A stretch of DNA of 6,332 nucleotides. Origin: Candidatus Omnitrophota bacterium. GTDB lineage: Bacteria > Omnitrophota > Gorgyraeia > Aquiviventales > Aquiviventaceae. How positions within the stretch are numbered: the stretch's first letter is position 1; every line of letters starts with the position of its first letter. The position numbers were made by a program, and so were the translations under genes. The notes beneath the pieces were generated by a model. The model did not search any database. It was not told the DNA's origin and saw nothing but the letters and a program-made list of their open reading frames with translations. This document shows, one piece after another, positions 1 through 6,142 of this stretch. The stretch spans positions 1 to 6,332 of the forward strand of contig JACPAW010000043.1 of NCBI GenBank assembly GCA_016180605.1, written 5' to 3'.

Positions 1-3000
1 GCAGGAGGTCTGGTGGAAGCATCCCTTCCTAGAGCCAGATGGACGGCAAGTGTCACCTGTTGAAGCGCTCTTACATCATCTTCTAACTGGCTAACTTGAG
101 GAAGAAGCCACTCCAGCGGCTGGGTTTCTTGAAAGTTCGTCGTGAAATGAACACTCCATTCTGCCCCGATCAGCAAGAAGATGAGGTTAGCAGTAATGGT
201 TTCAACGGAAAAAATCGGCAAGTCCGTCATCATGAAGGCCGCCCACCATCCAGCAAACCATGCAATGGCGGTAGTCCATGTCATACGCCGTAGATTAGGG
301 GCAAAAAACAAAGAGCCATGGAGGGCGTGCCAAACAACTTTTAGAATGGACCAAACGATAGAAACGGATAGGCTAGTCCATATAAACCCTGCAATCGGTG
401 GGCTCAAAGTAAATGGAAGAAGCATCGCAATATTTTGGCTTATCACCGGTGTGACAAATGGTGTGGCAAAGTACGTCACTAATACAATCGGCCCGGATTC
501 TAAAACAACCGGCAGCAGGACCTGCCCTACAATCCAGCCCACTCTTTCTCCAAACCGTCGGCCAACCGCAATTTCAACTCGGTCATAAAGTGGCTGCAGC
601 CAACGCACCCTGCCCCCACCCGTCCGCTGGTCCTCTAATGGTTCTGGTGATTCAGATGAACGTTCGCTATTTTCTCTTTGTTGCAATTGGTTCAGTCGTT
701 TCTGGATAAGCTTTTCGACGTGCTGCATCCTCCCATGCTGGCTTAACCGCCAATCATGTTCAAAATACGGTGGAGGCTCTTCGAGGTACGTTTGCCAGAC
801 ACTTCTTACTTCATTGAAAATAGCACTCTCTAACCGCTTCAGGAGCAGAGGATTAGTGAGGCGCTCCAGTAGGTTTTGAACGACCTCCAACTGGGGCTGG
901 AGGTTGATCAGCTCAACAAGAAGGGCCGCCAAGGAATCTACGTGATGCAAGGAAACCGCAGTATAGTGGTTCATCGCTTCAATGAGCGACAATACATCGA
1001 TGTTCTGGGCTGCCCGCTGTCGGTCGCGCTGAACCGTATTTTTCAATGTTTGGAGGCCCTGCTCCCACCACACGGCGAATTGGGGGGACACAATAACGTG
1101 GTGGGTCGAAACGCTCTTACTTACTTCCCTTTGAGATTTTTTCAAGAGCTCCAAGACTACCCGCCATGAAGTCACCTCGAGAAGACCGCGCATTTCAGGA
1201 AAGAGCACATTGGCCACCAGGATCCGCTCAAGCAAAAGGTGAGAGAATTCAGCAAGAAACACAGGAACTCTGATGTTAATTCTGGCACCTTTGTTAAATG
1301 CATCGAACGCTCCACGAAGGGCTTGTTCCAAGAGTCCGACGTCGTAGCGCTCAACGGCTTTTGCGGCGTCCGTCGCCGACAACCCACCAATCAGCCGAGG
1401 CTGTTGATTCATGACATAGACCGCAGAGAGCAAAACCAGGTTGTACCACACCGTCCCAACTGCATGGACCATATCGGTGAGGCTGATCTGACTATGATGG
1501 ATCAGATGCTCCGGATCGCGCAGACCCATCACATAGGCGTTGGACCATTGGCTCAGAGCATGGTGCCACTGTAACGATCCTCCTAACCACCATTCGAATG
1601 GTTCATCCGGGTCTTCGATGTTAACCTTATGGAACAATGGCAGAATTTCCTGGTGGTAGATGCCCTTCGCCGTCAGATAGCCTAGCTGGTACGCCAATCG
1701 TATGATTCCGGCTAGAAACTCTTCGGGGGTAACATGGCGGGGAGAATCGAGGTAGCTATCGTAATATCGAGGGTGTGTCAGGAAGACCGAGGTCAAGCGA
1801 CGTGGATGTAGTTTAAATGGATCGGGTAATCCATCAACACTCGGCCATGTAGAAAGGCCCACAACCGGACTTGCTCTAATCAGCATTGGCTGAGGTAGCG
1901 TTGCCCCAAAGAGGTTGTATTCCAACTGTGTCAATCGGTTACTCCAGGCACTCTCATTGAAGAGAGCCTGTTCACTCTGACCGAAACGTGCCAATTTGAA
2001 CGCGGCATTCGCATGACCACTGGTCAGCGGAATGATAATCGTTCTACCTGCTGCATGCCAACGACCACTAACAAGTCTCGTAGGAGCAAGGAGACGATTG
2101 AGCTCATCAAGGACTTCCTGCCAACTGACCACCGGAACCTCTGATGGAACAGTAACCTCAGACCAAGATGGAGGAAACGTTAGCATTAGATTTTCGCCAA
2201 TACTAGAGAGCGTTTTGGAGATTTCTAGGTACCCTCGATTTGAAGTTGTCGGTCCGGGTACCAAGCCAAGCGAGGATAAATGAGAGACTCGTTCTATCTC
2301 TTGAACGAGTCGCGCCAACTCTTGGACAGTAGTAGGAGACAACGACAGTTGTAGGACTGGATCGGAAGGATCATCGGATGCGCCCAACGGTGACACAATC
2401 CCTACAAGAGCAGGAGCCGGCTGCAGCCAGGAAGCACGAGGCGTTACTATTAGGAACGCCTCCTGGATTAAAGCCACTACACCGGGTGCAGCCAGGCGAG
2501 CGGCGGCGAGGGCTGTTGCAAGACCTCCTGCGAATGGGCCAAGGAACAGTGTGCTACCGATGACGAGTACACTCCACAAGGCAATTTCAAACCACTGTTC
2601 GCGGGTAGGCAGCTGAGGCTTCAGCAAATTCACGATCCCAAGTGCTTGAGGATCAAGAGACTGTTGCGCGTCATCAGAAGATTTGGAACGCTCTGTTGCC
2701 ACCTTGGCTGCCCAAGGATGTTTAGACTCCTGCAAATCCTGCAGTAAGGCTTGAGCTACCAGCCAGTCTAGCGTATTCGAAGGTCGCTGTAGTGCAGCGC
2801 GGTAGGACTTTTCGATGCGCTCTCGGCCTTGGCTATCGACGACGCGGTGCTCCGACAAATCCAGCCAATCGCGCACTAAGTTCGACGCAGAGAGCACCCC
2901 GCTGCTTGGCCGCGGCAGATCTTGCGGTCGCTTAATCAGTGTCTCCAAATTCAATCCCTCTTTCGGCAGGACCGCTTCGAAATATCGCCCGCGACCAGCC

Positions 3001-6000
3001 CACGAGATGCGGCTTAGCGGCAGCTCAATCAACGGGACAAATAACCTCAGACCAGACAAGCGAGGTAGCTCTACATTCTGACCAATGTGCAACACAACTG
3101 GTTCGTAATCTCCTTGTGCTGTTTTCCCAAAGACCATCTCCGTTGTAAACTTGTCCGCTAATTCAGGATGGCCCACCCCTTGGAGTTGGACCTGATATCC
3201 GCCCGCATGCACCGCTCGGTTATGCTCATTACTATCCGCTAGGCTCAACGGCAAATGAGTGGCTACAACCCAGTGATTCGCTTTTGCTGCTTCCTGCCCG
3301 GCATCCTGAAGATCATCCAATAAGAGTTCATGTGTGGACCACCCCGCCACACGTACCGTTTTGCCTCCCTTGAGGATTGAACTTTTTTCTGCTGGACGAC
3401 TACGAATTTCAATGCGTTTAAGTCTCAGGGGATTCATCCCTTCTGAATGAATTTGAAGAGGAGCTCCCTCGAGTAAGAACACAATTACCTCGCGGTCGGC
3501 TAGTTCAGGATCAAGATGAACTTGGCGACGCCTTGATTTTTCCGTACCAAAACTTAAGCGGGACGATCGCTCAGAACCGGTCCCTGGTTTCCTCCCACTT
3601 AACCGTACAACTGGAGCAAGCGCAGAGAATTCCTTCAACATCTCCGTGTCGAATCGGACTGCCGAATCCATGAGACGCAGCCTTCCTGGTTCAACGGCTT
3701 CAACATATTCCATCTCGATGCGGTCGCTGGACCCTGGTCGCACGAAATCCGTCACAATCCCATCCCCATTCGAGTAGGCCTCCACTACCTCCCCAACGAA
3801 AGGAGTCAAAGTGTAATGGTGACCCACCTTCACTCCTGCGGTCTCTGGTACCCACAGGAGAATTTTGAATGATCCAAGCGTCTGTCCAAATTCTCTTAGC
3901 TTCTGAGGGGTCAATTGATGGTCGACACTCTGGACTTGATCCTTATCGTCCCTTACGATCTTCAACATCCTAGCCTGGCCAATCCGTTTACCGATAACGA
4001 TCTGAGCGGCAAACGGCATCCACATGTGGTAGCCTGGCACATAGCGCCATTGCAAACGGACTGTTTTATCCTTCAGCTTTCTGCGCCGGGTGCTATACAA
4101 AACCTTTCCTAACAGCCCATTGTCAATCGGAATACCCTGCAATTCCTCAGGCACCTCTGTCAGGATCAAACTTCCTTCCTCGTTGATTGCATGAATTGTC
4201 ACGATTGGGCGATTCGGATCGTGGACTTGCGTAAGCGTGGGTTGGTCCGCACCATTCCCAGGTGGAGTGGTTCCCTGTTGTTGAACAGCCTCCACTCCTT
4301 TGGCAGTGCTTGCGCTTTGATTACCGTTTGGAGAGAGGTCCTGACGAAGTGATAGCGTTAGTTTCCGATCACCCTCTTCAAGAGAAACTGGCATACCCCT
4401 CTTGAGAAAATCTGTGATGTCGTTCTTATCCTCAGCTTCGCCATTTATAAGAAGAGCTTTTTCCACTACGCTTGGATTGAATTCTGGAAGATCCCTTTCC
4501 AATGCCTCAAGAATGTCATTTGTATTGTTCGCTGCGTAGGTCGCACTAAATGACGGTATTGCGTCATCTGTCTCAACAAAGACATGGACAGCGATGTTCT
4601 GCGCTGCTAGGGTAATGTTCCTCCGCCTTCTCGGTGTAATGATGCCTACGGGCGAAGGAGTCGATTGCCACGTTGGAATTCGCAGCGTTATGCCAAGCCC
4701 TTGAATCGATGGCAGAGTGATGCCATGAGATTTGAGGAGTGACAAAACCACGGCCACAATGCCAGGAGCGGCAAGGCGAACGGCAACGATGGCTGTTGCC
4801 AGAGCTCCTACGAACGGGCCAAAGAGAAGTGCCCCACCGATGACGAGCGCACTCCAGAAGGCGATCTCGAACCATTGTTCCCTATTGGGTAGCTGGGGCT
4901 GCAAACCTACTAGCCCGAGTGTTTGATCACTGGCGCTCGACTGCTGGATTTGCTTCCACAACACTCTCATTGGCGATGCAGCGCTAATTAAACCTCCTAC
5001 TACTATAAGCACATCAGCCAAATTGGTAACGAACGCTCCATCAATCATCAACCAATCAACGGTGTACCCAGAAGATAGGTGAAAGGCAAGCTGAGCGATG
5101 CCTGATCCTATTAATCCAAGACCGACTTGTTGCCAAAGACTGGGATCCTTCTTGGTATCCATCAACAACGTAAGTACGGCAAACGGTCCCACCAAAATCA
5201 ATGGGATCCAGTCTATAGTTGCTGGATTGAGCACATGGGTTAGGCGTAAAGTCTCTCCCAAGAATGGTTCAGAGGAAAGATCGGCTACTTTAAGTTCGCC
5301 ACGCAAGACTAGGTCAACCAGTTCTGCAGGAACGACTGGAATCGTGTGCTGAATCCAAAGCTTGGTCCCTACATCTAATGTGATGGTAAATACCGTTGTA
5401 AGAAGGAACGCCGTCCACTGGGGGTGTGCCCGGATCCACTGAATCGGTTGGTGAAAGAACTTGCTGATGCCTATTGACCTTGTGTCGATTCCTTTGGTTG
5501 CTTGAAGCACATCGGCATGGTCGCTGATGCCAAGCCAGGAAGCGAAGGGGGTAAGGAGAAGTTCGGCAAGAATCAGGGTGGTGTTACTCAGGAATAGATA
5601 CGTGAGGAGACTGTCACCTGGGTTTAAGAGAAGATTAAAGGTAAGGTCGAAAGCTCCTCCTTGAAGCAGCAGAAAGAGTGGAAGCGCAATCAGGAGATTG
5701 GCAAGAAGTCCTGCAAGAGCGGGGGGACCTCGAGTCGTCCAAGGCATCCCACTGAAGAAGCGCTTTACGCCAACCGCTTCAGTGGGTGTACGGCCGCTTA
5801 ATCGGCCTTCGATCCAATGGGCCGTCTCATGGGGAACAATGGCTCCGAAGAAGACTAGCCGAATGACCCAGTTAAGCCATGTCAATCTTCCATTCCATCC
5901 AAGCCTTCCGCCAAAGAGGTTGGCAAGAAGTGAGGGGGTGGTGGGTGAAGCATCAACTCCGTTGGCGTGCCAGATGATCAGCGTTCTTTCATCGCGGGTT

Positions 6001-6125
6001 GGGCCCCATGTATCCACAAACTCCTGGGCAGTCGCTCCGGATTGGATATGCTCCAGAAAGGACAACGATGCTATGAGGCCTAAGCGGGTAGGAGGAAATG
6101 TTTGGTTCTCTGCCCAGCGCTCCAT
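1..6125 (-). CDS. Giant multidomain membrane protein with M50-like and LspA-like protease modules (3' end outside window)
   Basis: One minus-strand frame runs from ATG at 6125-6123 to the left edge without a stop, giving 2,041 visible codons (the last full codon is at 3-5). I checked every forward-strand TTA, CTA and TCA below 6141, and none is in this frame. In-frame TAG is at 6143-6141. Visible order: N-terminal segment (1-80), M50-like membrane domain (~85-215), LspA-like domain (~232-385), repeat copy 1 (~398-498), soluble region (~500-1157), repeat copy 2 (~1158-1246), soluble region (~1247-1860), membrane cluster (~1862-1990), cytosolic- or periplasmic-looking tail, then cut. No signal peptide is evident. 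The two protease-like folds suggest a role in the inner membrane, perhaps in lipoprotein or membrane-protein handling, but this is inference. Whole-protein function is unknown. Codon use looks uniform throughout and hydrophobic segments fall in coherent blocks, so this is a real gene. The start is less sure than the frame. Confidence 0.95.
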   Translation of the reverse strand, partial: MERWAENQTFPPTRLGLIASLSFLEHIQSGATAQEFVDTWGPTRDERTLIIWHANGVDASPTTPSLLANLFGGRLGWNGRLTWLNWVIRLVFFGAIVPHETAHWIEGRLSGRTPTEAVGVKRFFSGMPWTTRGPPALAGLLANLLIALPLFLLLQGGAFDLTFNLLLNPGDSLLTYLFLSNTTLILAELLLTPFASWLGISDHADVLQATKGIDTRSIGISKFFHQPIQWIRAHPQWTAFLLTTVFTITLDVGTKLWIQHTIPVVPAELVDLVLRGELKVADLSSEPFLGETLRLTHVLNPATIDWIPLILVGPFAVLTLLMDTKKDPSLWQQVGLGLIGSGIAQLAFHLSSGYTVDWLMIDGAFVTNLADVLIVVGGLISAASPMRVLWKQIQQSSASDQTLGLVGLQPQLPNREQWFEIAFWSALVIGGALLFGPFVGALATAIVAVRLAAPGIVAVVLSLLKSHGITLPSIQGLGITLRIPTWQSTPSPVGIITPRRRRNITLAAQNIAVHVFVETDDAIPSFSATYAANNTNDILEALERDLPEFNPSVVEKALLINGEAEDKNDITDFLKRGMPVSLEEGDRKLTLSLRQDLSPNGNQSASTAKGVEAVQQQGTTPPGNGADQPTLTQVHDPNRPIVTIHAINEEGSLILTEVPEELQGIPIDNGLLGKVLYSTRRRKLKDKTVRLQWRYVPGYHMWMPFAAQIVIGKRIGQARMLKIVRDDKDQVQSVDHQLTPQKLREFGQTLGSFKILLWVPETAGVKVGHHYTLTPFVGEVVEAYSNGDGIVTDFVRPGSSDRIEMEYVEAVEPGRLRLMDSAVRFDTEMLKEFSALAPVVRLSGRKPGTGSERSSRLSFGTEKSRRRQVHLDPELADREVIVFLLEGAPLQIHSEGMNPLRLKRIEIRSRPAEKSSILKGGKTVRVAGWSTHELLLDDLQDAGQEAAKANHWVVATHLPLSLADSNEHNRAVHAGGYQVQLQGVGHPELADKFTTEMVFGKTAQGDYEPVVLHIGQNVELPRLSGLRLFVPLIELPLSRISWAGRGRYFEAVLPKEGLNLETLIKRPQDLPRPSSGVLSASNLVRDWLDLSEHRVVDSQGRERIEKSYRAALQRPSNTLDWLVAQALLQDLQESKHPWAAKVATERSKSSDDAQQSLDPQALGIVNLLKPQLPTREQWFEIALWSVLVIGSTLFLGPFAGGLATALAAARLAAPGVVALIQEAFLIVTPRASWLQPAPALVGIVSPLGASDDPSDPVLQLSLSPTTVQELARLVQEIERVSHLSSLGLVPGPTTSNRGYLEISKTLSSIGENLMLTFPPSWSEVTVPSEVPVVSWQEVLDELNRLLAPTRLVSGRWHAAGRTIIIPLTSGHANAAFKLARFGQSEQALFNESAWSNRLTQLEYNLFGATLPQPMLIRASPVVGLSTWPSVDGLPDPFKLHPRRLTSVFLTHPRYYDSYLDSPRHVTPEEFLAGIIRLAYQLGYLTAKGIYHQEILPLFHKVNIEDPDEPFEWWLGGSLQWHHALSQWSNAYVMGLRDPEHLIHHSQISLTDMVHAVGTVWYNLVLLSAVYVMNQQPRLIGGLSATDAAKAVERYDVGLLEQALRGAFDAFNKGARINIRVPVFLAEFSHLLLERILVANVLFPEMRGLLEVTSWRVVLELLKKSQREVSKSVSTHHVIVSPQFAVWWEQGLQTLKNTVQRDRQRAAQNIDVLSLIEAMNHYTAVSLHHVDSLAALLVELINLQPQLEVVQNLLERLTNPLLLKRLESAIFNEVRSVWQTYLEEPPPYFEHDWRLSQHGRMQHVEKLIQKRLNQLQQRENSERSSESPEPLEDQRTGGGRVRWLQPLYDRVEIAVGRRFGERVGWIVGQVLLPVVLESGPIVLVTYFATPFVTPVISQNIAMLLPFTLSPPIAGFIWTSLSVSIVWSILKVVWHALHGSLFFAPNLRRMTWTTAIAWFAGWWAAFMMTDLPIFSVETITANLIFLLIGAEWSVHFTTNFQETQPLEWLLPQVSQLEDDVRALQQVTLAVHLALGRDASTRPP
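156..542 (-). other. C-terminal membrane helix cluster, residues ~1862-1990
   Basis: Four or five hydrophobic stretches occur: ~1864-1895 (VGQVLLPVVLESGPIVLVTY and following), ~1897-1916 (NIAMLLPFTLSPPIAGFIW), ~1917-1938 (SLSVSIVWSILKVVWHALHG), ~1950-1967 and ~1974-1990. The arginine-rich loop APNLRRM (1942-1948) suggests a cytoplasmic side by the positive-inside tendency. No HExxH or aspartyl-protease box was seen. A His at 1933 and 1936 and acidic residues inside helices (E1876, E1989) could be functional, but no family is recognised. The tail after 1990 is helical and charged and runs off the window. Confidence 0.75.
612..743 (-). other. Charged coiled-coil-like helix and acidic/Gly linker, residues ~1795-1838
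   Basis: A basic, Gln-rich helix (HVEKLIQKRLNQLQQRE) is followed by a Ser/Glu/Pro stretch (NSERSSESPEPLEDQR) and GGG. This marks a flexible boundary between the helical soluble region and the last membrane cluster. Confidence 0.6.
744..1580 (-). other. Unassigned alpha-helical region, residues ~1516-1794
   Basis: About 280 residues are dominated by amphipathic helices: HHALSQWSNAYVMG, MVHAVGTVWYNLVLLSAVYV (one fairly hydrophobic helix, ~1552-1571), RGAFDAFNKGARINIRV, EFSHLLLERILVANVLFPEM, then long charged helices (DVLSLIEAMNHY, LAALLVELINLQ, EVVQNLLERLTNPLLLKRL). It has no recognisable active-site pattern. His and Trp are unusually frequent. It could be a helical scaffold or an oligomerisation region. 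Function is unknown. Confidence 0.45.
1581..2387 (-). other. Unassigned soluble region with weak kinase-like hints, residues ~1247-1515
   Basis: After repeat copy 2 there is a Pro/Ser/Asp-rich stretch, a helix (VQELARLVQEIERV) and mixed sequence. From ~1360 the order is PLTSGHANAAFKLARFG, then NESAW, then, ~100 residues later, YLTAKGIYHQEILPLFHK (1483-1500) and EDPDEP (1504-1509). This loosely recalls a protein-kinase-like fold: a glycine-containing loop and AxK lysine (K1377), a helix-C glutamate (E1391), and an HxD-type loop (HQE in place of HRD). The match is imperfect, with no clear DFG and a non-standard catalytic loop, so I treat it as a hint. If real, it would be a degenerate or unusual kinase-like domain. 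Confidence 0.25.
2388..2654 (-). repeat. Internal repeat copy 2 (hydrophobic hairpin module), residues ~1158-1246
   Basis: This is the second copy of the module: ALGIVNLLKPQLP, then REQWFEIALWS, then a Gly/Ala-rich hydrophobic stretch ending RLAAPGVVAL, and a closing W...P...LVGIVSP (1233-1246). It is in the same frame and orientation as copy 1. The ungapped core offset is 760 codons. The closing VGI motif is offset by 748, which implies a loss of about 12 residues in this copy (or a gain in copy 1), and the leading part differs by about one codon. Unlike copy 1, nothing protease-like precedes it; it is flanked by soluble sequence on both sides. It probably returns the chain to the membrane, dividing the protein into membrane and soluble blocks. 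Confidence 0.9.
2655..2945 (-). other. Charged, mostly helical connector, residues ~1061-1157
   Basis: Residues ~1061-1157 leave the beta-rich lobe through a Pro/Arg-rich stretch and then form charged amphipathic helices (NLVRDWLDLSEHRVVD, ERIEKSYRAAL, LDWLVAQALLQDLQE). A Ser/Asp/Gln-rich patch precedes repeat copy 2. The region is unrecognised. It appears to be a connector leading into the second hydrophobic module. Confidence 0.45.
2946..4205 (-). other. Large unassigned beta-rich soluble region, residues ~641-1060
   Basis: About 420 residues show alternating hydrophobic/polar strands and few long helices. Examples are TVRLQWRYVPGYHMW (688-702), SFKILLWVPETAGVKVGHHY (752-771), REVIVFLLEGAPLQIHSEG (878-896), LKGGKTVRVAGWS (918-930) and GYQVQLQGVGHPELADKF (976-993). 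No membrane segments or recognisable catalytic motif were found. A basic stretch (RSRRRQ-like, ~840-868) lies in the middle. Several beta-sandwich or beta-barrel domains in tandem would fit, as in extracytoplasmic binding or adhesion regions, but I cannot name a family. Position between two membrane modules suggests it forms one soluble lobe on a single side of the membrane. Confidence 0.5.
4206..4334 (-). other. Low-complexity linker, residues ~598-640
   Basis: Residues ~598-640 are rich in Gln, Ser, Asn, Gly, Pro and Thr, with a QQQ run and a TTPPGNG segment, and contain almost no large hydrophobic residues. This is typical of a flexible linker between folded domains. It separates the beta-grasp-like segment from the larger beta-rich region. 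Confidence 0.7.
4335..4619 (-). other. Domain: possible ubiquitin-like/beta-grasp fold, residues ~503-597
   Basis: The layout is a beta strand (IAVHVFVE), a segment with DILEALERDLPEF (a helix), then KALLINGEAEDKNDITDFL, and finally MPVSLEEGDRKLTLSL. MoaD/ThiS-type beta-grasp domains share the order strand, helix with an LxxL-type face, an xNGE turn, and a final LxxGDxxTL strand pair. NGE at 561-563 and EEGDRKLTL at ~583-591 are the most suggestive points. There is no C-terminal Gly-Gly, so it would not be a sulfur carrier. The match is a fold-level impression only; other small alpha/beta domains would fit. It sits just after repeat copy 1, as the first soluble domain. Confidence 0.3.
4632..4934 (-). 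repeat. Internal repeat copy 1 (hydrophobic hairpin module), residues ~398-498
   Basis: The core contains PQLPNREQWFEIA, then a long hydrophobic, Gly/Ala-rich stretch (~421-463) suited to two membrane helices, and RLAAPG near its end. It closes at residues 486-498 with W, several Pro, and VGIITP. The second copy lies exactly 2,280 bases (760 codons) away. Across 4761-4900 the ungapped DNA match to 2481-2620 is 107 of 140 positions by hand count (about 76%), and the protein core is identical at about 36 of 49 positions. The module directly follows the LspA-like domain, so it may form a membrane anchor or transition to the soluble part. I do not recognise the family. Confidence 0.9.
4971..5432 (-). 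other. Domain: signal peptidase II (LspA)-like, one catalytic box degenerate, residues ~232-385
   Basis: LspA is the four-helix aspartic membrane peptidase (family A8) that removes signal peptides from prolipoproteins. In this region, TLDVGTKLWI (D251, K255) matches the family's first box (DQxTK); HVLNPATIDW (298-306) resembles the NxGxxF region; GYTVDWL (353-359) matches GxVVDF; and FVTNLADVLIVVGGLI (365-380) matches the FNxAD box, with N368 and D371 kept. The box expected to read GNxxDR before GxVVD reads AQLAFH (344-349), so the usual first catalytic Asp is F348 and the Asn is Q345. Four predicted membrane helices (~236-250, 303-322, 335-350, 367-382) and ~150 residues fit a complete LspA fold. 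Free-standing LspA is usually ~150-170 residues, so this looks like a whole domain embedded in a larger chain. With one of two catalytic aspartates missing it is probably not a standard peptidase. It may bind lipoprotein signal peptides or hold a structural role. Confidence 0.72.
5481..5873 (-). other. Domain: site-2-protease-like (M50-type) intramembrane metallopeptidase, residues ~85-215
   Basis: Residues 86-98 form a hydrophobic helix that runs into PHETAHW, with HETAH at 99-103 matching the HExxH zinc motif. Residues ~135-155 (PALAGLLANLLIALPLFLLL) match the small-residue/Asn helix (GPxxN-like) that follows in M50 proteins. Residues ~176-205 hold a third hydrophobic stretch ending in TPFASWLGISDHADVL, in the place where the family has a Pro-rich turn and an LDG/SDG zinc-ligand aspartate. 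In M50 proteins the two histidines and this distal Asp bind zinc, and the glutamate activates water to cleave substrate within the membrane. Here the Gly after Asp is replaced (DH), and the GP of the middle motif reads GL, so the domain is divergent. Either D202 or D205 could be the third ligand. The order and spacing of three motifs make this stronger than a lone HExxH match. A CAAX-type or other HExxH membrane peptidase is the main alternative. Confidence 0.65.
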
Positions 6126-6137
6126 CAAATTCAAACG

Positions 6138-6142
6138 CTCCT
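6138..6142 (-). promoter_or_regulatory. Candidate Shine-Dalgarno site for the giant gene
   Basis: On the minus strand AGGAG precedes the ATG at 6125 by 12 bases, somewhat long. A TTG at 6128-6126 in the same frame would have a 9-base spacing. The AGGAG overlaps the in-frame stop TAG (TAGGAG), a layout often seen when an upstream reading frame ends at the next gene's ribosome binding site. The site supports a start near 6125-6128 but does not exclude a longer protein joined by a frameshift. Confidence 0.45.

Noticed and set aside
181..588. A 135-codon forward ATG frame
   Set aside because: It is antisense to the C-terminal membrane cluster. The apparent coding signal is a shadow of hydrophobic codons on the minus strand.
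4573..4875. A 100-codon minus-strand ATG frame
   Set aside because: It is in a different frame from the giant gene across repeat copy 1, with a Cys/Arg/His-rich, low-quality translation.
3..6140. The window as a degraded pseudogene region because all ATG-to-stop frames are short
   Set aside because: One frame is fully open for 2,046 codons, which is not expected for decayed sequence.
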